A stretch of 17,834 nt of DNA from an uncultured bacterium (GCA_900550295.1 URRM01000030.1:1-17834); one strand, 5' to 3'. Shown: positions 1 to 8,590, counted from the stretch's first letter. The notes: generated by a model from the sequence alone, not told the origin. Numbers and translations: made by a program.

Positions 1-28
1 CGGGTTTCAGCTGAAACCCGCTCCTTTG
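1..28 (-). terminator. Terminator hairpin of clpP, cut by the window edge
   Basis: Positions 1-20 form a perfect 10-bp inverted repeat (CGGGTTTCAG / CTGAAACCCG) about 35 bases past the clpP stop. On the minus strand it is preceded by AAAGGAG, so the stem probably continues outside the window with a matching CTCCTTT and a T-run. The T-run itself cannot be seen. Confidence 0.6.
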
Positions 29-55
29 CATGTTTTTAGTTTTTTATTAAAATTT

Positions 56-676
56 TTATTTATTATCGTGAGTTGACATCAAAACTTTATCTATCAAACC
101 ATATTCCATAGCTTCTTGAGCTGATAAATAGTGGTCACGTTCACAATCTTCTACAACTTTTTCAACTTTTTGGCCTGAATTTTCTGCGATAATTGTTGTT
201 AACATTTTTTTCATACGTAAAATTTCTTTTGCTTCTAATTCAATATCAGTTGCTTGACCTTGAGCACCGCCTAAAGGCTGGTGAATCATAATTCTTGCAC
301 TTGGTAAAGCCATTCTCTTACCTTTTGTACCTGAGCAAAGCAAGAATGCACCCATTGATGCTGCTTCACCAATACAAATAGTTTGAACATCAGCCTTGAT
401 TAATTGCATAGTATCATAAATAGCCATACCTGCAGTAATTACCCCTCCTGGGCTATTGATATATAACATGATATCTTTTTCAGGATTTTCGCTATCTAAT
501 AACAACATTTGGGCAACAATTGAGTTTGCTAATTCATCATCAATTTCATCGCCTAAGAAAATAATTCTTTCTCTTAGTAATCTTGAAAAAATATCAAAAG
601 AACGTTCACCTCTTGAAGAAGCTTCAATTACTGTTGGAACGTAACTTAAAATTTTATTTCTTGTTGTGCTTTCCAT
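56..676 (-). CDS. clpP: ATP-dependent Clp protease proteolytic subunit ClpP
   Basis: This is the serine protease subunit that forms a double seven-membered ring and degrades proteins unfolded by ClpX, ClpA or ClpC in the cytoplasm. The catalytic triad is visible: Ser107 in GEAASMGAF, His132 in MIHQPLGG and Asp181 in CERDHYLS. The oligomerisation and oxyanion segment YINSPGG (residues 72-78) is also present. At 206 residues it has the normal family length, with a short N-terminal propeptide-like stretch before VPTVIE. The ATG start is supported by AAAGGAG five bases upstream. No tig or clpX is adjacent; the upstream neighbour is an amidinotransferase-like gene separated by its own terminator, so clpP appears to be a single-gene unit. 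Confidence 0.97.
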   Translation of the reverse strand: MESTTRNKILSYVPTVIEASSRGERSFDIFSRLLRERIIFLGDEIDDELANSIVAQMLLLDSENPEKDIMLYINSPGGVITAGMAIYDTMQLIKADVQTICIGEAASMGAFLLCSGTKGKRMALPSARIMIHQPLGGAQGQATDIELEAKEILRMKKMLTTIIAENSGQKVEKVVEDCERDHYLSAQEAMEYGLIDKVLMSTHDNK

Positions 677-700
677 TTTATCTCCTTTGGTTATATATTT

Positions 701-728
701 ATCATACTATAAATATATAAAAATCAAA
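701..728 (-). promoter_or_regulatory. Candidate clpP promoter
   Basis: On the minus strand TTTGAT (723-728) and TATGAT (701-706) are separated by 16 bases. They sit between the upstream terminator and the clpP ribosome binding site, leaving a leader of roughly 20 bases. The -10 box matches consensus at five of six positions; the -35 is weak. Confidence 0.4.
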
Positions 729-742
729 TTTTTAATAAAAAT

Positions 743-766
743 AAAAGAGAGCTTTCGCCCTCTTTT
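743..766 (-). terminator. Rho-independent terminator of the amidinotransferase-like gene
   Basis: On the minus strand AAAAGAGGGC and GCTCTCTTTT pair (one mismatch) around a GAAA loop, followed by ATTTTTATT. The hairpin starts four bases past the stop codon of the upstream gene, and the T-rich side faces away from it. Confidence 0.7.
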
Positions 767-769
767 GTG

Positions 770-1987
770 TTACTTGTTTGTTAGTGTACTGATTTTTTCA
801 GTAACTAAAGTTTGAATATTTGTGAAAAATTCTGCGTAGTTAAATGTTTTTACAGTTTCCACAATTTCATTACCTTTTTCCATAAAGAACTCTTTATTCA
901 ATTTTACAGAGTTGATTTCTTGATCATAAGTTCTTCTAAGCGGAACATAGAAATCACCCAAACCACCGCCCATATCAGCAATGTCGTCAAATGGAACAGA
1001 AGTTACGTCAACATTTCTGTTTCTCAATTCTGTAATCAGACTTTCAAATCTTTCATCAACTAAAACCTTGTTTGGACCGACTACCATAATGCTTGAAGCA
1101 TATTGTTTTGCATCTTCAGGAGTTACATCGATAAAATCCCAATTTGCAAGAGGTTTTGGCATATCGCTCATAATTGCACCAATAACTCTTACTGCCAATT
1201 TTGGTCTAATCAATGTTAAAACGTCATCTAAATGTCTATATCCTGCTATATCTATACTATAAACTTTGTAATTTGAACCCAAAACTGATTGCAACCATCT
1301 TACACCTGAAGAGCTTGTACCTTTTCCTGAATGTCCAACATAAACATTTGTACCGTCTACTAAAATATCATTACCTTCTATATATAAAGTTTTATCAGGA
1401 AATGATGGAGAAGGAATTGGAGCCGCAATGTATCTGATTGACGGATCTTCTTTTGTTAATGGTTTTAAAATACGTCTTACAATAAATCTGTTTTTATCAT
1501 TCATTGGAGCACGTGTAGCACATTCGATTACATTATTACCGATTACAACGAATGAATTTTTAGGGAATAAGAAGTTGTTACCTTGTTGAACATACTTCAG
1601 ATATTGCATTTCTGCCGCATCTAAAACTTCCGGATTCAATCTTTGTACATTAACATTTTTGCTTTTTAATTCTCTGGCAATATTATCGGCTTGTTGAGAA
1701 ATACCTGAATACAATGCAGGGTTAACTTGTTGAATAGGTTTACCCACTTCAGTCTTCATTTGAGCTTCATTCTTTATAATATATCCGTAACCTAGAATTG
1801 ATTTATGAACTGAAGGAACAGTAAGCATTTTTTGAGAACCCAAAACTACGGTATCAAGAGTATCCCATTCATGTTCAACATAAACTTTTGAGTCTTTATT
1901 CACTGTCTTTACAGGAACAAGCATAAATCCGATAATTAAAAAAGCTAAAACAAAAGCAATAATATTAATAAATTTTTTCATAAACAC
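770..1987 (-). CDS. Membrane-anchored amidinotransferase-fold protein, catalytic Cys replaced by Asp
   Basis: The protein begins with one hydrophobic segment (residues about 6-25), so it is probably membrane-anchored or secreted. The rest resembles glycine amidinotransferase and the guanidino-modifying superfamily. Seen: VVIGNNVIE (147-155), like the family's VVGNEIIE; Asp207 in YIEGNDILV; His252 in YRHLDDV; and GGGLGDFYVPLRR (340-352), matching the family's GGGFHCWTCDVRR. In that last motif the essential His-Cys pair is Gly344-Asp345, and the PRD substrate motif reads FPKN (141-144). The fold is therefore recognisable but the usual transamidination is unlikely. The start is GTG, five bases from AAGGA; an in-frame ATG two codons later (1981) is the alternative. 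No partner gene suggests a substrate. Confidence 0.75.
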   Translation of the reverse strand: MFMKKFINIIAFVLAFLIIGFMLVPVKTVNKDSKVYVEHEWDTLDTVVLGSQKMLTVPSVHKSILGYGYIIKNEAQMKTEVGKPIQQVNPALYSGISQQADNIARELKSKNVNVQRLNPEVLDAAEMQYLKYVQQGNNFLFPKNSFVVIGNNVIECATRAPMNDKNRFIVRRILKPLTKEDPSIRYIAAPIPSPSFPDKTLYIEGNDILVDGTNVYVGHSGKGTSSSGVRWLQSVLGSNYKVYSIDIAGYRHLDDVLTLIRPKLAVRVIGAIMSDMPKPLANWDFIDVTPEDAKQYASSIMVVGPNKVLVDERFESLITELRNRNVDVTSVPFDDIADMGGGLGDFYVPLRRTYDQEINSVKLNKEFFMEKGNEIVETVKTFNYAEFFTNIQTLVTEKISTLTNK

Positions 1988-2009
1988 ATCTATCCTTAAT
2001 TAAAAAATT

Positions 2010-2036
2010 AAAGGAGCACTTAAAAAGTACTCCTTT
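2010..2036 (-). terminator. Terminator of the rpsE-secY transcript
   Basis: Two 12-base arms (2010-2021 and 2025-2036) pair around a 3-base loop, with one G-T wobble on the minus strand. The hairpin is followed by AATTTTTTAA. It lies 11 bases after the secY stop and only 12 bases before the ribosome binding site of the next gene. Confidence 0.7.
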
Positions 2037-2046
2037 ATATTATATT

Positions 2047-3387
2047 CTATTGTTTCAAGAATGTTTCGTAGTTTCTAGCCAACAAGTGAGAGCGTACTTG
2101 GTTAATTAAATCCAAAGCAACCCCAACCATGATGATTAATGATGTAGCTCCGATACCTTGCAAAGTCTTGATGTTTGTAGCATAAGATGCAAATGACGGA
2201 ACCAACGCAATCAATCCTAGAGCAATAGCACCGATGAAAGTTGTTTTACTTAAGATTTTGTCCAAAGCTTCTGCTGTTGGTTTACCGGGTTTAATACCCG
2301 GAATTGAAGAACCGTATTTTTTCAAATTAGTTGCAATATCTTTTGGTTGCATATTTGGCATAATTGATGCATAGAAGAATGTCAACGCAAATATTAACAA
2401 GAAATATATGATGTAATACGGAATTCCGTCCGGACTTAAGAATTGAGTCAAGCCCATAACTGAATTTTTAATCCAACCAGCCGGTAAGCTAGCTTGACCA
2501 ACTAAACTTAAAGCTGTTGTTGGGAATAACAAAATCGCAATAGCAAAGATAATCGGCATAACACCACCCGGATTAAGTTTAAACGGAATGAATGTGTTAA
2601 CACCACCGTAAACCTTGTTCCCAACTTGGCGTTTTGGATTAATAATGGTAACTTTTCTTACAGCTTCTTGCATAACAACGATTACAACCATTGTTGCAAA
2701 GAAGATAAGAAGTAACATAAATAAGCCAAATCCTAAAGATGAATCTCTAGCTACCATTTGTGCAGTTCTAGATGAATAAATTGGGATACCTGAAATGATA
2801 CCAACAAAGATAATCAACGAACCGCCGTTACCGATACCTTTTTCAGTAATAAGTTCAGAAAGCCACATTACAAGAACAGAGCCAGCAGTAAGAACTGCAA
2901 CTGAACTAATATAGAACATAATCGGATTTATCCCCGGAAGAATAGCCCCCGGTAAGTGATTCATATACACCATAAAGATTACAGCTTGAAACGCTGCCAA
3001 GATTACTGTAAAAATTCTAGTGTATTGAGATAATTTTCTACGACCTGCTTCACCTTCTTCTTTTTGAAGTTTTTCTAAAGAAGGGATAACAACAGCCATC
3101 AATTGGATAATGATAGATGCTGTGATGAAAGGTCCGATACCTAAAGCAAAGATAGAAACTTTACCTAAGGCACCACCTGAAAATAAATCTAAGAATCCGA
3201 TTAAATTATTGCCACTTGCGATATTTGAGAAAATAGTGTTATTTATACCGAACACAGGCATTTGAACACCAAAACGGAAGGCAGCAATCATTAAAACAGT
3301 AAATATAATTTTACTTTTTAACCCTGAAGCATTCCACATTGACATTAAGTCAGCAGATGTCGGCATTCTCATTTTACCTTGTTGCAT
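2047..3387 (-). CDS. secY: Protein translocase subunit SecY
   Basis: This is the central channel of the Sec translocon in the inner membrane. It is 446 residues with about ten hydrophobic segments, the normal size. Typical features are the plug region near FGINNTIF, the cytoplasmic PKRQVGNKVYGG loop, PGGVMPIIFA, and the C-terminal SHLLARNYETFLKQ tail. The ATG lies two bases after the rplO stop, suggesting translational coupling. The nearest purine-rich stretch before it (GGAAAGG) is about 17 bases away. An alternative start at the sixth codon has AAGG four bases upstream, so the exact N-terminus is uncertain. The gene is last in the rpsE-rpmD-rplO-secY unit and is not followed by the usual adk or map. 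Confidence 0.97.
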   Translation of the reverse strand: MQQGKMRMPTSADLMSMWNASGLKSKIIFTVLMIAAFRFGVQMPVFGINNTIFSNIASGNNLIGFLDLFSGGALGKVSIFALGIGPFITASIIIQLMAVVIPSLEKLQKEEGEAGRRKLSQYTRIFTVILAAFQAVIFMVYMNHLPGAILPGINPIMFYISSVAVLTAGSVLVMWLSELITEKGIGNGGSLIIFVGIISGIPIYSSRTAQMVARDSSLGFGLFMLLLIFFATMVVIVVMQEAVRKVTIINPKRQVGNKVYGGVNTFIPFKLNPGGVMPIIFAIAILLFPTTALSLVGQASLPAGWIKNSVMGLTQFLSPDGIPYYIIYFLLIFALTFFYASIMPNMQPKDIATNLKKYGSSIPGIKPGKPTAEALDKILSKTTFIGAIALGLIALVPSFASYATNIKTLQGIGATSLIIMVGVALDLINQVRSHLLARNYETFLKQ

Positions 3388-3389
3388 AA

Positions 3390-3833
3390 TTAAACTAATT
3401 CAACCTTTCCGCCTGCAGCTTCGATTTTTTCCTTAGCTGATGGAGTTACATAAGCAGCTTTAACTGTAACAGCTCTTTTGATTTCTCCGTTACCCATAAC
3501 TCTTAAACCTTGAGTTGAAGGGTGAGCTTTTTTAACTTCTTTTAAAGCTTCTAAAGAAATTTCATCCATAGATAATCTTTCAATAGCGCTTACGTTGATT
3601 TCAGCATATTTAATTTGGTTGATTAATTTAAAGCCTTTTAATTTAGGCATTTGTCTGTATGATGGCATTTGACCACCTTCAAAACCTCTTTTAGAGCTTC
3701 TACCGGCACGTTGACCTTCACCATTAGCACCACGGCAAGATGTTTTACCGTGACCAGATGCACGACCACGTCCGAATCTTTTTGATTTTTTTGTAGAACC
3801 TTCTGCAGGTCTTAAATCTTCTAATGTAATCAT
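3390..3833 (-). CDS. rplO: 50S ribosomal protein L15 (uL15)
   Basis: L15 is a late-assembling protein of the large ribosomal subunit. The 147-residue protein has the diagnostic Gly/Arg-rich N-terminus (GRGRASGHGKTSCRG, then GFEGGQMPSYRQMPK) and the globular C-terminal domain ending AAGGKVELV. The ATG is preceded by GAAGGAT. It sits between rpmD and secY in the standard spc operon order. Confidence 0.97.
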   Translation of the reverse strand: MITLEDLRPAEGSTKKSKRFGRGRASGHGKTSCRGANGEGQRAGRSSKRGFEGGQMPSYRQMPKLKGFKLINQIKYAEINVSAIERLSMDEISLEALKEVKKAHPSTQGLRVMGNGEIKRAVTVKAAYVTPSAKEKIEAAGGKVELV

Positions 3834-3856
3834 AATTATTTATCCTTCTTTCTAAA

Positions 3857-4048
3857 TTATTCTACAACTTTAACTAAGTGAGATACTTTGTTAACCATAC
3901 CCATGATTGTTGCGCTTGGAGCATGTTCAACAACTTGGTTCATTTTGCGTAAGCCTAATGCTGCAACTACTTTTCTTTGAGCAGGAGAAGCACCGATTAA
4001 GCTACCAACTAATTTAATTTGTACTTTTTTTGTTTCTGTTTTAGCCAT
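3857..4048 (-). CDS. rpmD: 50S ribosomal protein L30 (uL30)
   Basis: A small large-subunit ribosomal protein of 63 residues, about the family's usual length. The core VQIKLVGSLIGASPAQRKVVAALGL, shown here as VQIKLVGS and QRKVVAALGL, and the later VVEHAPSATIMGMV are typical. AAAGGA lies eight bases before the ATG. The gaps to rpsE (53 bases) and rplO (23 bases) fit one transcript. Confidence 0.95.
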   Translation of the reverse strand: MAKTETKKVQIKLVGSLIGASPAQRKVVAALGLRKMNQVVEHAPSATIMGMVNKVSHLVKVVE

Positions 4049-4101
4049 TTTTATAATCCTTTTTTACAATAATCAAAGTAATAACGAAATTAGACAGCTT
4101 A

Positions 4102-4758
4102 CTAATTTAATAATTCTGCCATTGTCAAACCACGTCTTTTAGCAACGTCTGAGAATGGAGTTAATTTTTGTAATGCGTCTAAAGTTGCATTTGCTGCGTT
4201 AAGAGGTGATTTAGAACCTTGAGATTTAGATAAGATATTTTCAATACCTGCAAGTTCTAATACTGAACGAACAGCACCACCAGCGATAATACCGGTACCT
4301 TGAGCAGCCGGTCTTAACATAACTGCACCTGCACCAGAAACACCTTTAATTGGGTGTGGAATAGTTGTTTTGAAAATTGGAACGTTAACTAAGTTTTTAC
4401 GTCCGTCAGCAATAGCTTTTTGAATAGCGATAATAACTTCAGCTGCTTTAGCACAACCTACGCCTACTTGACCTTTTTGATTACCAACGATAACAACAGC
4501 ACGGAAGCTTAATTTTTTACCACCTTTAACTACTTTTGTTACACGTCTGATTTGAACTACACGTTCTTGCCATTCAGAAACCGGTTTTTCTTCTTGAGTT
4601 TCGATTTTTTTACGACGAGAGCGTTGTTTTCTTTCGCCTTTTTCTCTTGCTACATCTTCAAACTCTTCGTGAGCTTCTTCTGTAGTTTCATCTGCAGTTG
4701 CTTCAGCTGATACTTCTTCTACAACTTCAGTTTGTTCTAATTTTTCTTCGTTTGACAT
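4102..4758 (-). CDS. rpsE: 30S ribosomal protein S5 (uS5) with acidic/basic N-terminal extension
   Basis: S5 belongs to the small ribosomal subunit and acts in decoding accuracy and mRNA unwinding at the entry site. The conserved protein begins near residue 62 (EWQERVVQIRRVTKVVKGG), continues with FRAVVIVGNQKGQVGVG, and ends with the second domain (GIIAGGAVRSVLELAG, then LNAANATLDAL). The length of 218 is about 50 residues above the common size. The extra N-terminus is strongly acidic (residues 3-37) and then basic (residues 39-51). AAGGAAGG before the ATG fixes the start. The gene opens the operon here; the usual preceding rplR is missing. Confidence 0.96.
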   Translation of the reverse strand: MSNEEKLEQTEVVEEVSAEATADETTEEAHEEFEDVAREKGERKQRSRRKKIETQEEKPVSEWQERVVQIRRVTKVVKGGKKLSFRAVVIVGNQKGQVGVGCAKAAEVIIAIQKAIADGRKNLVNVPIFKTTIPHPIKGVSGAGAVMLRPAAQGTGIIAGGAVRSVLELAGIENILSKSQGSKSPLNAANATLDALQKLTPFSDVAKRRGLTMAELLN

Positions 4759-4885
4759 TTTTACCTTCCTTATAAAGTAATACTACTATCTTTTCTTTTA
4801 TATTTTTTGAATACGCCAAAATAAAAGCTATTTAAGCCTATTGGAAATTCATATTCAACGTGAGTTTTCTGACATGGAACAGTTT

Positions 4886-4909
4886 ATTATAAAAAATCTT
4901 GAATTGCAA
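4886..4909 (-). promoter_or_regulatory. Candidate promoter for the rpsE operon
   Basis: A perfect TATAAT (minus strand, 4886-4891) lies in the dnaE-rpsE gap. TTGCAA (4904-4909) is only 12 bases upstream of it, but is 17 bases from TAAACT a little further down, so two overlapping registers are possible. A transcript from here would carry a leader of about 120 bases before rpsE. Confidence 0.4.
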
Positions 4910-4929
4910 GCCCTACGTAACGTTTTGTG

Positions 4930-4959
4930 AAAAAACGATTAAAAGTCTATAAATGACTT
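4930..4959 (-). terminator. Weak candidate terminator after dnaE
   Basis: On the minus strand AAGTC (4955-4959) and GACTT (4943-4947) form a 5-bp stem with a 7-base loop, followed by TTAATCG and then TTTTTT. The stem is short and AT-rich, so this is a weak call, but it lies where a dnaE terminator is expected, about 30 bases past the stop. Confidence 0.25.
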
Positions 4960-4988
4960 ATTACCTTATTACCTTAAAGTCTACAATA

Positions 4989-7900
4989 TTAAAGCTTTTC
5001 TTCAATAGATTTAATTTCAACGTCTATATCACGCTTAATAACAGATTTTACGGAATGCGCCAAATCATTCGATGAAGTAACCCAAAAAGTTGGAGATGAT
5101 GCAATTTTTGTTTCTACACCATCTTCAATAACTTTAATTACAACGGGATCACCACCTGAATGCTTTGCTAAACCATCTTTTAAGGCAACAAGCTCTTCGT
5201 ATGGAATTTCTTCTTTTAGAGAAATCATGAATATATTTGCATTATCAACAGGTTTAACATCGTCAATAATGATGTTAGGTTCGTCAGAACCTTCTCTGTA
5301 ACTAACTTTTCCCGTAATGATAATTCTCATTTCAGGTTCCATAAAGCTATCAAATTGTCCGATTTTTTGGTGGAAACAAATAGCTTCAATTTTACCTGTC
5401 AAATCTTCCATTGTAATCGTTTTCAAGAATTTTGAAGGATCTTTTTTGTACGGAATTTTTCTGGCACTTGTAACAAGTCCGCAAAGAGTTACAACCTTGT
5501 CAGGCGGTAGTTCTTTAACTTCTGATATTTTGTGTGACATCAAGAATTGCATTTTATCCATAATTGACGACAATGGGTGAGAAGATACGTAGAACCCTAA
5601 GAATTCTTTTTCGAACGCTTGAAGCTCTTTGTTAGAAAACTCTTCATCAGAACCTGCAAGGTGGAATTGAGTCCCTGCAAAATCTTCATTGTCTTCTAAT
5701 CCGGCAAACAAACTTGTTTGACCTAATTCCTTTGCTTTAGCCTCTTTATTTGCTGTATTTACAATGTATTCAAGGTTTTCTAATAATTGTTTTCTTGATT
5801 TTTCAAGATTTGAGAAGGCACCTGACTTAATCAATCCTTCTAAAACACGTTTGTTTGTAGCTTTCGGATCAATACGCTTGCAGAAATCATAGATTGAAGT
5901 GAATTCACCGTTTTCTTCACGCTCTTTGATAATCATTTCAACAACAACTTCACCAACTTGTTTTACTGAAGCTAAACCAAAACGGATATCATCACCATCG
6001 GGCGCAAATTCAGCAAATGACTTGTTAATGTCCGGCGGTAAAACTTGAATACCTTTTTTATTACATTCTTCAATATATAATTGAGTTTTTTCTTGGTCGT
6101 TTGAAACACTTGAAAGCAAGCAAGCCATATATTCTACAGGATAATGACACTTCAAGTAAGCTGTTTGATATGCAACAAAAGCATATGCAGCAGAGTGACT
6201 TCGGTTAAAGCAGTAAGATGCGAACTTTTCAATATCTTCAAATAAAGCAGTAGCATCTTTTGCCGCCATTCCGTGTCTTGCCGCACCTTCAATGAACTTA
6301 CCCTTTTGCTTTTGCATCTCATCGATTTTCTTTTTACCCATCATACGACGAACCATGTCGGCTTGACCTAATGAGTAATCAGCAAGAATTTGGAACACCT
6401 GCATAATTTGTTCTTGGTATACAATTGTACCGTATGTATCTTTTAAAACAGGTTCTAAGTCAGGATGCGGATAAGTAATCGCAACACGACCGTGTTTTCT
6501 GTCTACGAACTTGTCAACCATGCCTGAATCCAACGGACCAGGGCGGAACAAAGCTACCAAGGCGCCTAAATCTTCAAATACGTCAGGTCTTAAACGTTTA
6601 ACAAGGTTCTTCATGCCGGCTGATTCCAACTGGAATACACCGTCTGTATCACCTGCCATAAGCATTTGATATGTAGGCTTGTCATCCAGTGGAATGTGGT
6701 TAATATCAACCTCAATTCCTTGACGTTTTTTAATTGCATCTAATGTTTTATAAATAGTTGTTAAGTTTCGTAAGCCCAAAAAGTCCATTTTTAAAAGGCT
6801 TAAGAACTCTGTTACAGCGTGTGGCGGATAGCCTGTTTGAACAATACCGTCTTTTGAAGGTCTTACAGGCAAAATTTGGTCTAAAGGCTTTGGCGCAATA
6901 ATTACACCTGCTGCGTGAGTACCTGTATTATTCTTAATGCCTTCAATACCACGAGCCAAATCAATCCATTTTTTAACCCCGACAGTCTTACCCTCTATTG
7001 GATCAATAACGATTTGCTCATCGTTATCATACATTACACGAAGCTCCATACCTTCTTGTAACGCATCATCAATGTGAGTCTTTGGTTCTGACGGAATTAA
7101 ACTTGCAATTCTGTTACTGTCTGCAAACGGAATTTTCAAAATACGAGCAACGCCCTTTACTGCAGCTTTTGCTGCGTATGTACCGAAGGTGATAATTTGA
7201 CAAACCTTGTCTTCGCCGTATTTTTTAGTTACGTAATCAATAACTTCACCACGACGTTCAATACAAAAGTCGATATCAATATCGGGCATTGTGAAACGTT
7301 CAGGATTCAAAAATCTTTCAAACAAGAGTTTATGTTCGATTGGATCCAAATCTGTAATTTCAAGCGCATAAGCAACAACCGAACCTGCTGCAGAACCACG
7401 CCCAGGACCTACCGGAATACCGTGTGTTTTTGCGTAGTGAATAAAGTCCCAAGTAATCAAGAAGTAAGCAGTAAAGCCCATATCTTCAATTACCTTCATT
7501 TCATAATCAACACGTTCTTTTAATTCCTTGGAAATTCCGCCGTAACGCTTTTTTAACCCTTCGATTACAAGATATTCAAAATAACTTTCAGTTGTATGAT
7601 TTGCGGGTACTTCGTAAGCAGGAAGTGCATCAGTTTTTTCAATCTTCACGTTGCAACCTTCTGCAATTTTTACGGTATTTGCAATACATCTGTCAAAGGT
7701 TTCTTGGTCTAACCAACTGAAAGACTCTCTTAATTGCTCAGGAGTTTTAACATAGAACTCATTACCCTCAAAGTGGAAACGGTTAGGATCATCTTTGTCA
7801 GAGTTTGTATTCATACACAATAAAGTATCGTGCATGTCGGCATCTTCTTTTTTTAAATAGTGAGAGTCGTTTGTAATAACCATTTCAATACCAAGTTCAT

Positions 7901-8495
7901 TGGCAATTGCAATAAGTTCAGGGTTTGTTCGTTTTTGATCTTCTAAACCGTGATCTTGAAGTTCAATGTAATAATCTTCACCAAATAAATCTTTGTAACG
8001 CTTTGCGACTTCACGAGCTTTTTCAGGTTCCTTGTGTAAAAGATTTTGTAAAACTTCACCACCAAGACAAGCTGAAAGACAGATTAAACCTTCATGATGC
8101 TTTTGTAAAAGCTCCCAATTAATACGAGGGTGCATATAGAAACCGTCACACCAAGCAACGGAAGTTAAGCGGATAATATTTTGATAACCTATGTTATTTT
8201 TAGCGATTAAAACTAAGTGATAACAAGGGTTGTTCATTTTGTCACGTTCTGAAATATCGCCGTTATGAACGTAAAATTCGCAACCTAATAAAGGCTTAAG
8301 CTTTTGTTCACCGCTGTATTTCAATAACGTAGTTTCATAAAGCTCCATATCGCCGTACATTACACCGTGATCGGTAATTGCTACAGCCGGAAAACCGTTT
8401 TCCACACTAAATTTGCACAAATCATTAATACGAATTGCGCCATCTAATAATGAATATTCGGTGTGTAAGTGTAAAGGTACGTAAGGAGTACTCAT
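4989..8495 (-). CDS. dnaE: DNA polymerase III alpha subunit DnaE
   Basis: This is the replicative C-family DNA polymerase, 1168 residues and full length. Domains in order: PHP (about 1-215), palm with the catalytic Asp405 and Asp407 in PDIDIDF and Asp571 in MDFLGL, GPGRGSAAGS (363-372), fingers around FNRSHSAAYAF (763-773), an internal sliding-clamp binding motif QTSLF (926-930), and an OB fold (about 1000-1080). The PHP metal ligands all look present: His9, His11, Asp18, His43, Glu73, His93, Cys143, Asp210 and His212. The ATG at 8495 begins MSTPYVPLHLHTEYSLLDG, the expected N-terminus, but no clear ribosome binding site precedes it. It is a single gene between two intergenic regions. Confidence 0.98.
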   Translation of the reverse strand: MSTPYVPLHLHTEYSLLDGAIRINDLCKFSVENGFPAVAITDHGVMYGDMELYETTLLKYSGEQKLKPLLGCEFYVHNGDISERDKMNNPCYHLVLIAKNNIGYQNIIRLTSVAWCDGFYMHPRINWELLQKHHEGLICLSACLGGEVLQNLLHKEPEKAREVAKRYKDLFGEDYYIELQDHGLEDQKRTNPELIAIANELGIEMVITNDSHYLKKEDADMHDTLLCMNTNSDKDDPNRFHFEGNEFYVKTPEQLRESFSWLDQETFDRCIANTVKIAEGCNVKIEKTDALPAYEVPANHTTESYFEYLVIEGLKKRYGGISKELKERVDYEMKVIEDMGFTAYFLITWDFIHYAKTHGIPVGPGRGSAAGSVVAYALEITDLDPIEHKLLFERFLNPERFTMPDIDIDFCIERRGEVIDYVTKKYGEDKVCQIITFGTYAAKAAVKGVARILKIPFADSNRIASLIPSEPKTHIDDALQEGMELRVMYDNDEQIVIDPIEGKTVGVKKWIDLARGIEGIKNNTGTHAAGVIIAPKPLDQILPVRPSKDGIVQTGYPPHAVTEFLSLLKMDFLGLRNLTTIYKTLDAIKKRQGIEVDINHIPLDDKPTYQMLMAGDTDGVFQLESAGMKNLVKRLRPDVFEDLGALVALFRPGPLDSGMVDKFVDRKHGRVAITYPHPDLEPVLKDTYGTIVYQEQIMQVFQILADYSLGQADMVRRMMGKKKIDEMQKQKGKFIEGAARHGMAAKDATALFEDIEKFASYCFNRSHSAAYAFVAYQTAYLKCHYPVEYMACLLSSVSNDQEKTQLYIEECNKKGIQVLPPDINKSFAEFAPDGDDIRFGLASVKQVGEVVVEMIIKEREENGEFTSIYDFCKRIDPKATNKRVLEGLIKSGAFSNLEKSRKQLLENLEYIVNTANKEAKAKELGQTSLFAGLEDNEDFAGTQFHLAGSDEEFSNKELQAFEKEFLGFYVSSHPLSSIMDKMQFLMSHKISEVKELPPDKVVTLCGLVTSARKIPYKKDPSKFLKTITMEDLTGKIEAICFHQKIGQFDSFMEPEMRIIITGKVSYREGSDEPNIIIDDVKPVDNANIFMISLKEEIPYEELVALKDGLAKHSGGDPVVIKVIEDGVETKIASSPTFWVTSSNDLAHSVKSVIKRDIDVEIKSIEEKL

Positions 8496-8590
8496 AATAA
8501 AATTAGTTTATCATGGTGACTAAACATTTTCAGTCATTATTAAAATTTATAAAGCGAAATTTTAAAGACCCACTTAAGGTAAAAAAATCT

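Noticed and set aside
4860..4885. A six-codon frame (ATG TCA GAA AAC TCA CGT TGA, minus strand) in the rpsE leader as a regulatory leader peptide
   Set aside because: It has no ribosome binding site and nothing in the sequence ties it to control of rpsE.
7197..7523. A 108-codon plus-strand frame inside dnaE
   Set aside because: It lies opposite the conserved palm domain of dnaE and has no ribosome binding site or motif.
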